From positions 1,024,500-1,088,499 of the forward strand of contig CP121690.1 in NCBI GenBank assembly GCA_038396605.1: a stretch of DNA of 64,000 bases, in the 5' to 3' direction. Shown piece by piece: positions 27,397 through 35,931 of this stretch. A model generated the notes under the pieces. The model was not told where the DNA came from. It searched no databases and saw only the letters and a list, made by a program, of their open reading frames with translations. Numbering within the stretch: position 1 is the stretch's first letter; each line of letters starts with the position of its first letter. A program made the position numbers and the translations under genes. This DNA comes from Eubacteriales bacterium mix99 (GTDB lineage Bacteria; Bacillota; Clostridia; Caldicoprobacterales; DTU083).

Positions 27397-27539
27397 AGCA
27401 TGCACGGTACGGTGTGGAGGAACAATGGATCCGGATAGACGGTATGCCATGGAAGAATACAAATGACAATTGGTTTCCTGAAGGTGTCCGTATTGGACAT
27501 ATGGAAGGATCAAAGTAAGAATAAAAGGAGGACAAATTT

Positions 27540-29207
27540 ATGAGAAGAAAGATTGCATTGGTGCTGGCACTTACCGTGCTCCTGTCTTTCAGCGTTTACG
27601 GCTGCGGCAGTTCCGATAATAAATCAAAAGGCGGTTCCAATAAAACCAGCGAAGCACCCGGCAAAGAGGGAAAAGGCGGAAAACAGCTGGTGGCAGAGAT
27701 CGGTCCCAATCCCGAGACCATTGATCCTGCCCTGAACAGTACCGTGGACGGAGGCAATATGCTTCTGTTTGCCTTTGACTGTCTGCTGAACATTGACCAG
27801 AAGAATAAGGTGACCAGCGGTGCGGCGGAGAAGTATGACATAAGTCCGGACGGACTGACCTGGACATTTCATTTGCACAAAGATCTGAAATGGTCGGATG
27901 GTTCGGATCTTACCGCAGAGGACTTTGTATACAGCTGGAAGCGCATGGTGGATCCGGATACCGCTGCGCCTTATGCCAAAACTGCCCTGGGTATGGTAAA
28001 GGGATTTGACGAAGCGGAAAATGGTGATCCGGATAAGCTGGCGGTTTCTGCTCCTGATAAGAGCACATTTGTGGTGGAACTGTCTCATCCCTGTGTGTAT
28101 TTTGACAAGATGGCTGCCTTTGCACCATTGAGTCCGGTCAATAAGAAAACCATTGAAGAAAACGGAGACGCCTGGGCGACCAAGCCGGAAACCTATATCT
28201 GCAACGGTCCATTCTATATCAGCGAATGGGTGCCCAATTCCTATATCATGTTCAAAAAGAATCCCTATTTCCGGGATTCGGATAAAGTCAAGCTGGATTC
28301 GATTAAATTACTGTTGATCGAAGATGCGAACTCCGCCTATGCTGCCTATCAGACCGGTGAGACCATGATGATCAAGGATGTCCCGACTGCAGAAATCAAA
28401 GCTCTGCGGGATAATAAGGAGTTTCATATTGAACCCAGTCTGGGCACCTATTATGTCAGCCTGAATGATTCCCTGCCCCAGTTTCAGGATCCCCGTGTCC
28501 GCAAGGCACTGAGTCTGGCACTGGATCGGAAATATATGTCGGAGACCCTGGCAGAAGGAGTGTATACTCCTGCAGGCAATTTCCTGGGAACCGGTTTAAC
28601 CGATTGGGATGACAGTTCCTTTATGGACAATGCCAATGGCGGGAAACCGTATATTGACACGGACGACTACGAAGGCAATCTGAAGGAAGCAAAGAAATTG
28701 ATGGCGGAAGCCGGTTATCCGGATGGCAAAGGGTTCCCCACCATCACGTATTCCACCAATGATGCCAGCTGGCATAAGGTGTTTGCGCAGTACATGCAGG
28801 AAGCATGGAAGAAGCTGGGGGTTACGGTAAACGTGGATGTTGTCGAATGGGCATCCTTTACTCCCATGCGCCGTGCAGGAGACTATGAAGCCAGTCGGAA
28901 CGGCTGGGTCATGGACTATAATGATCCTTCCAATATGCTGGAGCTTTTTTACAGCGACAATGGAAACAATGACAGCAAATACAACAACCCTGAGTTTGAT
29001 GCCATGATGGATAAGGCCGCCATGGAAGCAGATGCGAAAACACGTTCCGGTTATCTGCATCAGGCAGAAGACATCCTGATGGAGGATGCCGGTGCGATAC
29101 CCATTGCCTACTACAATGACTTTTATCTGCAGAGCAGCAAAATCAAAGGTGCCTGGCACTCTCCCTATGGATATTGGTATTTCCAGTATGCGGATATTGA
29201 AGATTAA
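27540..29207 (+). CDS. oppA: Oligopeptide-binding lipoprotein OppA
   Basis: A 555-residue extracellular substrate-binding lipoprotein (SBP family 5). The signal peptide ends in the lipobox SVYGC, so the mature protein is lipid-anchored at Cys21, followed by a Ser/Gly/Lys linker. Family marks include NPETIDPALNS near the mature start, WTFHLHKDLKWSDGSDLTAEDFVYSWKR and QTGE. Peptides are the likely cargo. AAAGGAGG precedes the ATG. It is the last gene of the operon and is followed by a strong terminator. Confidence 0.95.
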   Translation: MRRKIALVLALTVLLSFSVYGCGSSDNKSKGGSNKTSEAPGKEGKGGKQLVAEIGPNPETIDPALNSTVDGGNMLLFAFDCLLNIDQKNKVTSGAAEKYDISPDGLTWTFHLHKDLKWSDGSDLTAEDFVYSWKRMVDPDTAAPYAKTALGMVKGFDEAENGDPDKLAVSAPDKSTFVVELSHPCVYFDKMAAFAPLSPVNKKTIEENGDAWATKPETYICNGPFYISEWVPNSYIMFKKNPYFRDSDKVKLDSIKLLLIEDANSAYAAYQTGETMMIKDVPTAEIKALRDNKEFHIEPSLGTYYVSLNDSLPQFQDPRVRKALSLALDRKYMSETLAEGVYTPAGNFLGTGLTDWDDSSFMDNANGGKPYIDTDDYEGNLKEAKKLMAEAGYPDGKGFPTITYSTNDASWHKVFAQYMQEAWKKLGVTVNVDVVEWASFTPMRRAGDYEASRNGWVMDYNDPSNMLELFYSDNGNNDSKYNNPEFDAMMDKAAMEADAKTRSGYLHQAEDILMEDAGAIPIAYYNDFYLQSSKIKGAWHSPYGYWYFQYADIED

Positions 29208-29304
29208 AGGAAGCGTGCAGACTCGAAGTCTTATAGATAAAGTTTTTTAAATGGAATCTTATAAACTGAGAGAGGAATGCGCAGAAAAAAAAAGTGCGCA
29301 TGGA

Positions 29305-29340
29305 AAAAGGTCCATCAATCCGATGGACCTTTTCTTTTAA
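29305..29340. terminator. Bidirectional terminator between oppA and nagB
   Basis: AAAAGGTCCATC (305-316) pairs with GATGGACCTTTT (322-333) around a five-base loop. T-rich tracts lie on both sides (A-run to the left, T-run to the right), so it can end oppA on the plus strand and nagB on the minus strand. Confidence 0.9.
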
Positions 29341-29370
29341 ACTTTTTTGCTTTTTTATCATTCCCGTATC

Positions 29371-30102
29371 TTATTGCTTTTTCAGTTTTCCTGCTGCAGC
29401 GTGATCCACAATTACGGTGATATTGGGATGCAGCTGAAGGATAGACGCCGGAACATTGGGGGTAATTGGACCCTGCAGGGCTTTTTGTACTGCATCCGCC
29501 TTGTCTTCCCCTTTGGCGATCAAAAGAATTTTTCTTGCGTGCATAATGGTTTTGATCCCCATGGAAAGCGCCCGGCGGGGAACCTGATCCGCATTGTCAA
29601 AAAACCTGGCATTTGCATCAATGGTACTTTGCGTCAACGGCACCACATGGGTAACGGCGTTGAAGGGCGTTCCGGGTTCATTGAATCCGATATGTCCGTT
29701 GCGGCCGATTCCCAGTACCTGCAGATCAATGCCTCCTGCTGCTTCCAGTTTCTTTTCATAGTTCATGCATTCCTCTTCCGGATCGGCAGCGGTTCCGTCC
29801 GGAAGGGAGGAAGCTTCCGGATCCAGATCCACTGCCTTGAAAAGATGCTTCTGCATAAAATAATAGTAGCTGCAGGGATGATCCTTTGGAAGGCCGACAT
29901 ATTCATCCAGATTAAAGGTCCGGACATGATCGAAATGGATTTCCCCGTCCTGGTATTTTTTAACGAGCCTTTGATACATGCCAATGGGGGTGGAACCTGT
30001 GGCAAGTCCCAGTATGGTATCGGGTTTGCTTTTGACTTGATTTACAATCTCCAAAGCGGCCTTTTCATCACAGGCCTCCTCTGTATCGATAAATAACTGC
30101 AT
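29371..30102 (-). CDS. nagB: Glucosamine-6-phosphate deaminase NagB
   Basis: A 243-residue NagB that converts glucosamine-6-phosphate to fructose-6-phosphate and ammonia. Motifs: LGLATGSTPIGMY (about 35-47), FNLDEYVGL (about 68-76) and the active site LGIGRNGHIGFNEPG (about 130-144). The start at 30102 has AGGAGG eight bases upstream; a longer frame to 30147 has none. It stands alone, without nagA next to it, facing the opp operon across a shared terminator. Confidence 0.95.
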   Translation of the reverse strand: MQLFIDTEEACDEKAALEIVNQVKSKPDTILGLATGSTPIGMYQRLVKKYQDGEIHFDHVRTFNLDEYVGLPKDHPCSYYYFMQKHLFKAVDLDPEASSLPDGTAADPEEECMNYEKKLEAAGGIDLQVLGIGRNGHIGFNEPGTPFNAVTHVVPLTQSTIDANARFFDNADQVPRRALSMGIKTIMHARKILLIAKGEDKADAVQKALQGPITPNVPASILQLHPNITVIVDHAAAGKLKKQ

Positions 30103-30254
30103 ATTTCTGACCTCCTGATAACTATTTCCTGATTGGATTGTCTCCATTATAACACAACATCACAATAAATTTAAAATATATTGAATGGCATACTATCCGG
30201 GAAGGCTCTTTATGGTATACTGATAAAGAAACAAGAGAAGTTTCCAGGGGAGGA

Positions 30255-31109
30255 GTGGTCTTTATCCTGAGCAAGAGGCAAAGGAATATGATATTCCGGA
30301 TTTTTATCATACTGTTGGGCAGCTTTATCTATTCCGTGGCGATCAATGCCCTGTTTCTTCCTCATCATCTGCTGAGCGGGGGACTGACCGGCGTGGCCAT
30401 GATGCTGGAATATTTGCTGCATCTGCCAACCGGTTTGTCTGTGGCTGTTTTAAACATTCCCCTGTTTTTTGGAAGCTATCGGGTGATCGGCAAACGGTTT
30501 ACCTGGCTGAGCGTCCTTGGCATCCTGAGTTCTTCCCTGTTCTTATCCCTGACAAGGGGATGGGTGATTCCGGTGAAGGATTCCATGGTGGCGGCCATTT
30601 TCGGCGGATTGATTTCCGGCATCGGCACGGGCATCGTGATCAAGAACCGGGGATCTCTGGGCGGGACGGATATTATAGCCGTTATCATCAATAAATATTT
30701 TTCCTTCAGCATTGGCGGCATCGGCCTGGCGATCAACGGCATCATTCTGACAATTGCCGCGTTTCTGTTTGATGTGGAAATGGCCATGCTGACCCTGGTT
30801 TCCATCTTTGTCGGCAACAAGGTGATTGATTCCATTCAGGAAGGATTCAATCACAGCAAGACCATTATCATTGTTTCCGACGCCTGTCAGGAAATTGCGG
30901 ATGAGCTGTTTCGAAAAGTGAAACGGGGCATTACCTTTATTGAAGCAGAAGGTGCTTATACAAAAAAGCAACGGAAGTTGATCTATATGGTTGTTCGGGT
31001 GATGGAGCTTGCCCGGGTGCGGGATATTGTCAAACGGATTGATCCTGATGCCTTCCTGTCCATTATTGATACCCGTGAAGTGGAGGGAAAAGGATTTTTA
31101 AGAGAATGA
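30255..31109 (+). CDS. YitT family membrane protein with DUF2179 domain
   Basis: A YitT family protein: about five membrane segments in residues 12-190 (FRIFIILLGSFIYSVAINALFLPHHLLSGGLTGVAM is the family opening) and a C-terminal DUF2179 domain (TIIIVSDACQEIADELFRKVKRGITFIEAEGAYTKKQRKLIYMVV). Role unknown; DUF2179 is a ligand-binding-like fold. The start is uncertain: the GGGGAGG site at 30247-30253 lies too close to the GTG at 30255 and well before the ATG at 30288, with CTG 30267 between. I list the GTG frame as the longest. Confidence 0.88.
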   Translation: MVFILSKRQRNMIFRIFIILLGSFIYSVAINALFLPHHLLSGGLTGVAMMLEYLLHLPTGLSVAVLNIPLFFGSYRVIGKRFTWLSVLGILSSSLFLSLTRGWVIPVKDSMVAAIFGGLISGIGTGIVIKNRGSLGGTDIIAVIINKYFSFSIGGIGLAINGIILTIAAFLFDVEMAMLTLVSIFVGNKVIDSIQEGFNHSKTIIIVSDACQEIADELFRKVKRGITFIEAEGAYTKKQRKLIYMVVRVMELARVRDIVKRIDPDAFLSIIDTREVEGKGFLRE

Positions 31110-31151
31110 TTGAAAAAGAATGATTGAAAAAATGTGGAGGGGAGAAGACAA

Positions 31152-32561
31152 ATGGATTGTAACAAATACGTTGAGGAACACCGGGAGGATGTGATCCGGT
31201 CGGTGCAGGACATCGTACGGATCCCCAGTGTGGAGGCATCCCCGCTGCCGGGGAAGCCGTTCGGGGAGAATGTGGATCATGCGCTGCGCAATGCTTTGGC
31301 TTTAGCGGAAAGGCTGGGATTCCGCGTAAAGAATATCGACGGATATGCCGGATACGCGGAGTTCGGCGAGGGGGACGAGACCATGGCGATTCTTGGTCAT
31401 CTGGATGTGGTGCCGGAGGGAAGCGGATGGACCTATCCGCCCTATGAGGCAAGAATTGTGGACGGCAGGATGTACGGACGGGGTACGGCGGACGACAAAG
31501 GCCCCACCATCGGCGCCCTGTACGGCATGAAAGCCGTCATGGAGTCCGGTAAGAAGATGAAGCGGAAGGTCCGGATCATTTTTGGCACGGATGAAGAAAG
31601 CGGATGGAAGGACATGGAGACTTATTTTCAAAGAGAGCCCATGCCGGACTTTGGAGTCACGCCTGATGCGGATTATCCGATCATCAATGTGGAAAAGGGA
31701 ATTCTGGCCTTCAAACTGAAGAAGGACTTTTCCGCGGGGGCAGATTCTGCCGTGAAAATTAAGTCCCTGACAGGAGGACACCGTTCCAATATGGTGCCGG
31801 ATGAATGCACCTGCTGCTTCCTGCCCACGGGAGATCAGGATAAAATCCTGACGCATCTTCACAGTATGGAGCAGTATTCCGGCTATGAGCTGACTGCCGA
31901 CTTCTGTGAGGACTCAGGGATTCGGATACGGTCAAAAGGGGTATCTGCCCATGCGAGCACGCCGGAAAAGGGGAGCAACGCCATTGGCAGAATGCTGGCT
32001 TTCCTGAGCACCATGGGGCTGGGCAACAGTGATATGGAGCAGTTTCTTCTGTTCCTGAACAACAAAATCGGTGTGGATACCACCGGTGCCGGCCTGAACC
32101 TGGATTTGAAGGATGAAGTGTCCGGTGCACTGACCCTGAACCTTGGTACCATTCTGGTGGATCAGGCCCATGGCGAGGCGGAGATTGACATTCGTTATCC
32201 GGTTTGTTACAGCCAGGATCAGATTATGGACATTCTGCAGAATGCTGTGAAAGGTACCGGTATCGGGGTGGAGTGCTGCAATGCCCAGGCTCCTCTGCAC
32301 GTACCGGAGGAAGGTTTTCTGATTGAGACGCTGAAGAAGGTATACACGGAGCAGACCGAACAGCCTGCAAAGGTACTGGCCATCGGTGGAGGAACTTATG
32401 CAAGGGCCATGAAGAATGCAGTGGCATTCGGAGCGCTGTTTCCCGGCCGGCCGGAGCTTGCCCATGAAACGGACGAGCATATTTTTATCGATGATCTCAT
32501 TCTCCATACGAAAATCTATGCTCATGCCATTGCCGCCCTCTGCTGTGAAGACGGGCGCTGA
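31152..32561 (+). CDS. pepV: PepV-type dipeptidase (M20 family)
   Basis: A 469-residue zinc dipeptidase. Metal and catalytic residues are visible in LGHLDVVPEG (His/Asp about 82-90), GRGTADDKGP (Asp bridging) and GTDEESGWKDM (Glu pair about 146-150), with a late HETDEH. PepV enzymes cleave dipeptides and some beta-Ala peptides in the cytoplasm. The peptide importer at 23.4-29.2 kb could supply its substrates. The start at 31152 has GGAGGGGAG nine bases upstream. Confidence 0.93.
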   Translation: MDCNKYVEEHREDVIRSVQDIVRIPSVEASPLPGKPFGENVDHALRNALALAERLGFRVKNIDGYAGYAEFGEGDETMAILGHLDVVPEGSGWTYPPYEARIVDGRMYGRGTADDKGPTIGALYGMKAVMESGKKMKRKVRIIFGTDEESGWKDMETYFQREPMPDFGVTPDADYPIINVEKGILAFKLKKDFSAGADSAVKIKSLTGGHRSNMVPDECTCCFLPTGDQDKILTHLHSMEQYSGYELTADFCEDSGIRIRSKGVSAHASTPEKGSNAIGRMLAFLSTMGLGNSDMEQFLLFLNNKIGVDTTGAGLNLDLKDEVSGALTLNLGTILVDQAHGEAEIDIRYPVCYSQDQIMDILQNAVKGTGIGVECCNAQAPLHVPEEGFLIETLKKVYTEQTEQPAKVLAIGGGTYARAMKNAVAFGALFPGRPELAHETDEHIFIDDLILHTKIYAHAIAALCCEDGR

Positions 32562-32602
32562 AAAACGGGCACTGAAATTTCTCACCATAGGGCAATCAAA
32601 TG

Positions 32603-32669
32603 TGGTATAATCAGGAAAGAGGGATGCATGACCATCCTGCATCAGGCTGCTCAGACAGCCCCTGATGCA
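32603..32669 (+). promoter_or_regulatory. Extended -10 promoter and structured leader of the nitroreductase gene
   Basis: TGG-TATAAT (32603-32611) is an extended -10 element. Just after it, TGCATCAGG (638-646) pairs with CCTGATGCA (661-669), and the same TGCATC can instead pair with GATGCA (623-628). No T run follows, so it is a leader hairpin rather than a terminator. Confidence 0.45.
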
Positions 32670-32712
32670 AAAGGAACGGGAAGGATGAAAAAAGAAAGGA
32701 GGTGTGTAATCT

Positions 32713-33222
32713 ATGGATGTACTTCAGGCAATTCAAACGAGGCGAAGCATTCGGTCCTATACCGATCGGCCCATTGATGAGGAGACTCTGCAGAAATTAC
32801 TGGAGGCTGCCATGTGTGCCCCATCCGCCAACAACAAAAAGCCCTGGCATTTTGTTGTGATCCGGGACAGGGAACAGCTTGCCGTGATTTCAAGGATTCA
32901 AAGATATCATAGGCCCATTGGACAGGCTGCCTGCTGTATCGTGGTCTGCGGAGATGAAAGTGTGCAGGAGACGCATGACTTTCTTTTGAACGATTGTTCT
33001 GCGGCAACGGAGAACCTGCTTCTCGCGGCCCATGGGCTGGGACTTGGCGCAGTGTGGTGCGGAATCCGCACCGGAGCGGATGTTTCGCGCTATTTAAAGG
33101 AAACGCTTTCGTTTCCCAAAAGTACTTTTCCCATTGCATTGATAGCCGTTGGCTATCCGGCGGAGGAACCCAAAGTGGGAGACCGGCTTGATCCTTCCAG
33201 GATTCATTATGAAAAATGGTAA
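32713..33222 (+). CDS. Nitroreductase family flavoprotein
   Basis: A 169-residue FMN-dependent NAD(P)H oxidoreductase-type protein with RRSIRSYTDRPI (about 10-21), APSANNKKPWHFVVI (about 36-50) and GLGAVWCGIR near 117-126, all standard for the short nitroreductase subfamily. Natural substrate unknown. AAAGGAGGTG lies upstream. Its leader contains a strong hairpin that may regulate it. Confidence 0.9.
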   Translation: MDVLQAIQTRRSIRSYTDRPIDEETLQKLLEAAMCAPSANNKKPWHFVVIRDREQLAVISRIQRYHRPIGQAACCIVVCGDESVQETHDFLLNDCSAATENLLLAAHGLGLGAVWCGIRTGADVSRYLKETLSFPKSTFPIALIAVGYPAEEPKVGDRLDPSRIHYEKW

Positions 33223-33280
33223 TGGATGGACAGAGAAATGCCGGAGCAGGAATGAAAAATATAAGAAATCTGGAGTGTGT

Positions 33281-34261
33281 ATGGATAAAAAGAATTTTGC
33301 GATATTCATTGATCTGGAAAACACCGGCGGCAAAGTCATCACCCTGAATCGTGTCATTGAGAAGATCAAGATAAAAGGCGACATTCTGATTGGCAAGGTG
33401 TACGGTTATCAGGAGGCTTTCTCCGGGCTGAAGGAGGTATTGCTTTCCAATACCTTCAATGTCCTGCCATCCATCAAGTACGGCGTAAACCAGAAAAACA
33501 ATTTGGATATACAGTTGGTCATCGATGCTCTGGATGTCGCTTATACCAATGACCTGATAGACTGTTTCTGTATCGTGTCCGGCGACAGTGACTATACCCC
33601 CCTGGTTGGGAAACTAAAGTCCATGGGCAAGTATGTGCTGGGCATTTCCCGTTCCGAAGTGGCTTCCAACATATTTATCAAGGCATGCAATGAGTTTATT
33701 TTTCTGGAATCCGTTACGACGGATTCTTCCAGCCCGGCATCGGACGAAGACGATACCTACAGTGATCCGGATGATCTTTCAGAGGTTCTGGAAAAAATCA
33801 TCAGTGATCAGGCAGATACGGACGGTACCATGTTTGTCAGTGAACTGAAAAAGACGTTGCTGCGTCTGCGGCCGGAGTTCAGTGAAAAGAGCTACGGCTA
33901 CAGTTCCTTTGGCAAACTGCTGAATGTTATGGAGACCCGATACCATACCATAAAGGTCTTCGGTGACAACAACTCCCTGAAGGTGAAATTACTCGGCGAT
34001 CAAAAAAATCTGTCAGGGGAGATCAGCAAGTCCAATTGGGTCAGTATTCTGCAGAACCTCCTGACCAGGCTGAAAAACAGTGGATTTAACCGTGTCAATC
34101 CCAGTATCATCAAGTCCGAGCTTCAGAAAAAGTACCCGGATTTTGACGAACGCCAGATTGGATTTAAAAAATTCAGCGACATGATGAAACGCCTCGAAAA
34201 GGATAAGATCATCCGGATCGAATTCAACGAGGCGAAGACCATGCTGATCAAAATCCTCTGA
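33281..34261 (+). CDS. NYN (PIN-like) domain protein with C-terminal OST-HTH/LOTUS repeats
   Basis: A 326-residue protein. Residues 1-135 form a NYN/DUF88 domain: FAIFIDLENTGGK (acidic Asp/Glu site), a central region, and FCIVSGDSDYTPLVGKLKSMGKYVLGIS with the second acidic cluster. PIN-like NYN domains are RNases. Two C-terminal segments, DQADTDGTMFVSELKKTLLRLRPEFSEKSYGYSSFGKLL and SGFNRVNPSIIKSELQKKYPDFDERQIGFKKFSDMM, look like OST-HTH (LOTUS) domains that bind RNA. The two parts are joined by an acidic Ser/Asp linker. ATG 33281 fits the family N-terminus; the frame extends upstream over the nitroreductase end but without support. Confidence 0.85.
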   Translation: MDKKNFAIFIDLENTGGKVITLNRVIEKIKIKGDILIGKVYGYQEAFSGLKEVLLSNTFNVLPSIKYGVNQKNNLDIQLVIDALDVAYTNDLIDCFCIVSGDSDYTPLVGKLKSMGKYVLGISRSEVASNIFIKACNEFIFLESVTTDSSSPASDEDDTYSDPDDLSEVLEKIISDQADTDGTMFVSELKKTLLRLRPEFSEKSYGYSSFGKLLNVMETRYHTIKVFGDNNSLKVKLLGDQKNLSGEISKSNWVSILQNLLTRLKNSGFNRVNPSIIKSELQKKYPDFDERQIGFKKFSDMMKRLEKDKIIRIEFNEAKTMLIKIL

Positions 34262-34353
34262 AGGGAAAAGGATTCGGAACCGGCAGGGCAGGGCATGGCT
34301 GCATGTCCTGCCCTGCATTTGTGCTGTGGATTTCAAAAAGCAAAAATTGGTGA

Positions 34354-34382
34354 TTGACAAAACTGCATAAACGGATTACCAT
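34354..34382 (+). promoter_or_regulatory. Sigma-A promoter of the trpXYZ T-box transcript
   Basis: TTGACA (34354-34359), 17-base spacer, TACCAT (34377-34382), placed just before the T-box leader. Confidence 0.75.
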
Positions 34383-34400
34383 AAAGATATCAATTGAAAA

Positions 34401-34740
34401 CCGTTGAGAAAGAGGAGTAGGCTTTTTACGACATGACAGAGAGTCGCCGTCGGTGGGAATGCGATATGGAGTTTTAAGCTGAATGGGCTTTTGAGGGCAA
34501 CCCGAACGATGACGGGATACTTGGATCCGGCAGTCCCAAAAGGAACCGGACGGAGGAATCCGTTTTCCGGATATTCCAGGGAGAGAAGGGGAGATCCGCC
34601 ATCGAAGTAGGCGTTGACGGAACCATACCCGTTATTTGATATGGCCTATATGATGGTATAGGAAGAGAGTGGACTTATGTCAATTTGAGTGGCACCACGG
34701 ATTTATTCGTCTCAGGCAATGCTTGAGACGTTTTTTGTTT
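34401..34740 (+). ncRNA. T-box riboswitch, tryptophan type
   Basis: The leader carries the T-box landmarks in order: stem I with AGTA of the specifier-loop E motif (34416-34419), AGAGAG (34438-34443), the GAA-codon side with GAATGG (34481-34486), and the antiterminator segment GAGTGGCACCACGG (34687-34700). The specifier is TGG at 34484-34486 (Trp). The TGGC bulge (34690-34693) pairs with the NCCA end of an uncharged tRNA whose discriminator is G, as in tRNA-Trp. When Trp is low the tRNA stabilises the antiterminator and trpXYZ is read. Confidence 0.93.
34708..34736 (+). terminator. T-box-controlled terminator
   Basis: CGTCTCAGGC (708-717) pairs with GCTTGAGACG (721-730, one G-T pair) around a three-base loop and is followed by TTTTTT. 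It is the off-state hairpin of the T-box. Confidence 0.92.
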
Positions 34741-34826
34741 TTTGGAGCTACGGGAGCATACCATCCGGATAATGGAAGGGAAGCAGCGGATTTTTAAGTG
34801 AAAAATTAATTGGGGGAGGATGTCAA

Positions 34827-35849
34827 ATGAAACGGATGAAACGGATATCGGCGATGCTGTCTGCACTTGGTTTGCTTCTCACTGCAGCTTCCGGATGCAC
34901 GGAAAAAGGAGCAGCGGCAGGAAAGTATACGGTGGGAATTGCGCAGTTTGCGGAGCACGGTTCGCTGGACAACTGCAGGGAAGGATTTCTCGCCGGGCTT
35001 GCGAAGGAAGGTTTTACGGAGGGCAAAAACCTGAGGGTTCGGTATGAAAATGCACAGGCAGATGGAGGCACTGCCAATCAGATTGCAGACAGTATTGTTG
35101 CCGGCAGGGCCGATCTGATTGCTGCCATTGGCACGCCGATGGCGCAGAGTGCTTTCCGTGCGGCGGGAAAAGCAGACACTCCGGTGATCTATACCGCCGT
35201 CAACGATCCCGTTGCCGCGGAGCTGGCCAGGGAGGATGGTACCCCGACCGGGAATGTCACCGGAACCAGTGACCGGCTTCCCGTGGAACAGCAGCTGGAG
35301 ATGATTCGTACCATCCTGCCGGATGCAAAAAAAATTGGTATTCTGTACAGCACCAGTGAAGTCAATTCCATTTCCACCGTTCAGGAGTACCGGGATGCAG
35401 CGCCCGCCTATGATTTTAAGATTGTGGAAAGCGGAATTTCCGTATCGGCTGATATTCCGCTGGCAGCGGATCAATTGCTTACCAAAGTCGATTGCCTCTG
35501 TAATCTGACAGATAACACCGTAGTCAGTTCTCTCCCGTTGATTCTGGAGAAAGCAGGCCGGAAAGGGATCCCGGTGTTTGGCAGCGAGATTGAGCAGGTA
35601 AAAATCGGATGTCTGGCTGCCGTCGGGCTGGATTATTATGAGCTGGGCATTCAGACCGGAAAAATGGCAGGCAAGGTGCTGAAAGGCGAAGCGAGGGCAG
35701 AGGAAATCCCTTTTAAGGTATGTAAGGAAGCTTCCTTTTACGGGAATACCGCTGTTGCCAAAAATCTCGGGATTTCCATACCGGAGGAACTGACCGGTAC
35801 CGCAGGGGAAATGTTCGACAGGATAGCGGAACATCAGGGGGAATCCTAA
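34827..35849 (+). CDS. trpX: Tryptophan ABC transporter substrate-binding lipoprotein TrpX
   Basis: A 340-residue ABC substrate-binding protein of the TrpX/YtnP-like (peripla_BP_4/ABC_sub_bind) family. Signal peptide with lipobox TAASGC (Cys24); mature domain starts KYTVGIAQFAEHGSLDNCREGF and includes DLIAAIGTPMAQSAF, VIYTAVNDPV and LCNLTDNTVVSSL. Trp as the cargo is inferred from the T-box specifier and from the known trpXYZ family. GGGGGAGG lies before the ATG. Confidence 0.92.
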   Translation: MKRMKRISAMLSALGLLLTAASGCTEKGAAAGKYTVGIAQFAEHGSLDNCREGFLAGLAKEGFTEGKNLRVRYENAQADGGTANQIADSIVAGRADLIAAIGTPMAQSAFRAAGKADTPVIYTAVNDPVAAELAREDGTPTGNVTGTSDRLPVEQQLEMIRTILPDAKKIGILYSTSEVNSISTVQEYRDAAPAYDFKIVESGISVSADIPLAADQLLTKVDCLCNLTDNTVVSSLPLILEKAGRKGIPVFGSEIEQVKIGCLAAVGLDYYELGIQTGKMAGKVLKGEARAEEIPFKVCKEASFYGNTAVAKNLGISIPEELTGTAGEMFDRIAEHQGES

Positions 35850-35931
35850 CAGCCAGGAGGTGAAGAAATATGACAGATATTGTAACGGAACAGCCAGGAG
35901 GTGAAAAGGCATGACGGATATTATAACAGGA
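35850..35931 (+). repeat. 41-bp tandem duplication of the trpY ribosome site and start
   Basis: Bases 35850-35890 and 35891-35931 are two imperfect copies (about 8 differences in 41). Each contains CAGCCAGGAGGTGAA, then an ATGAC start followed by GATATT.TAAC. The second copy is the real trpY start; the first copy creates a short ORF. Confidence 0.9.
35870..35914 (+). CDS. 14-codon micro-ORF coupled to trpY
   Basis: ATG at 35870 with its own AGGAGG reads MTDIVTEQPGGEKA and stops at TGA 35912-35914, overlapping the trpY ATG (35911) as ATGA. The peptide starts like TrpY (MTDII). It arises from the 41-bp duplication. Translation of it should deliver ribosomes to the trpY start; whether it is functional is not known. 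Confidence 0.5.
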   Translation: MTDIVTEQPGGEKA

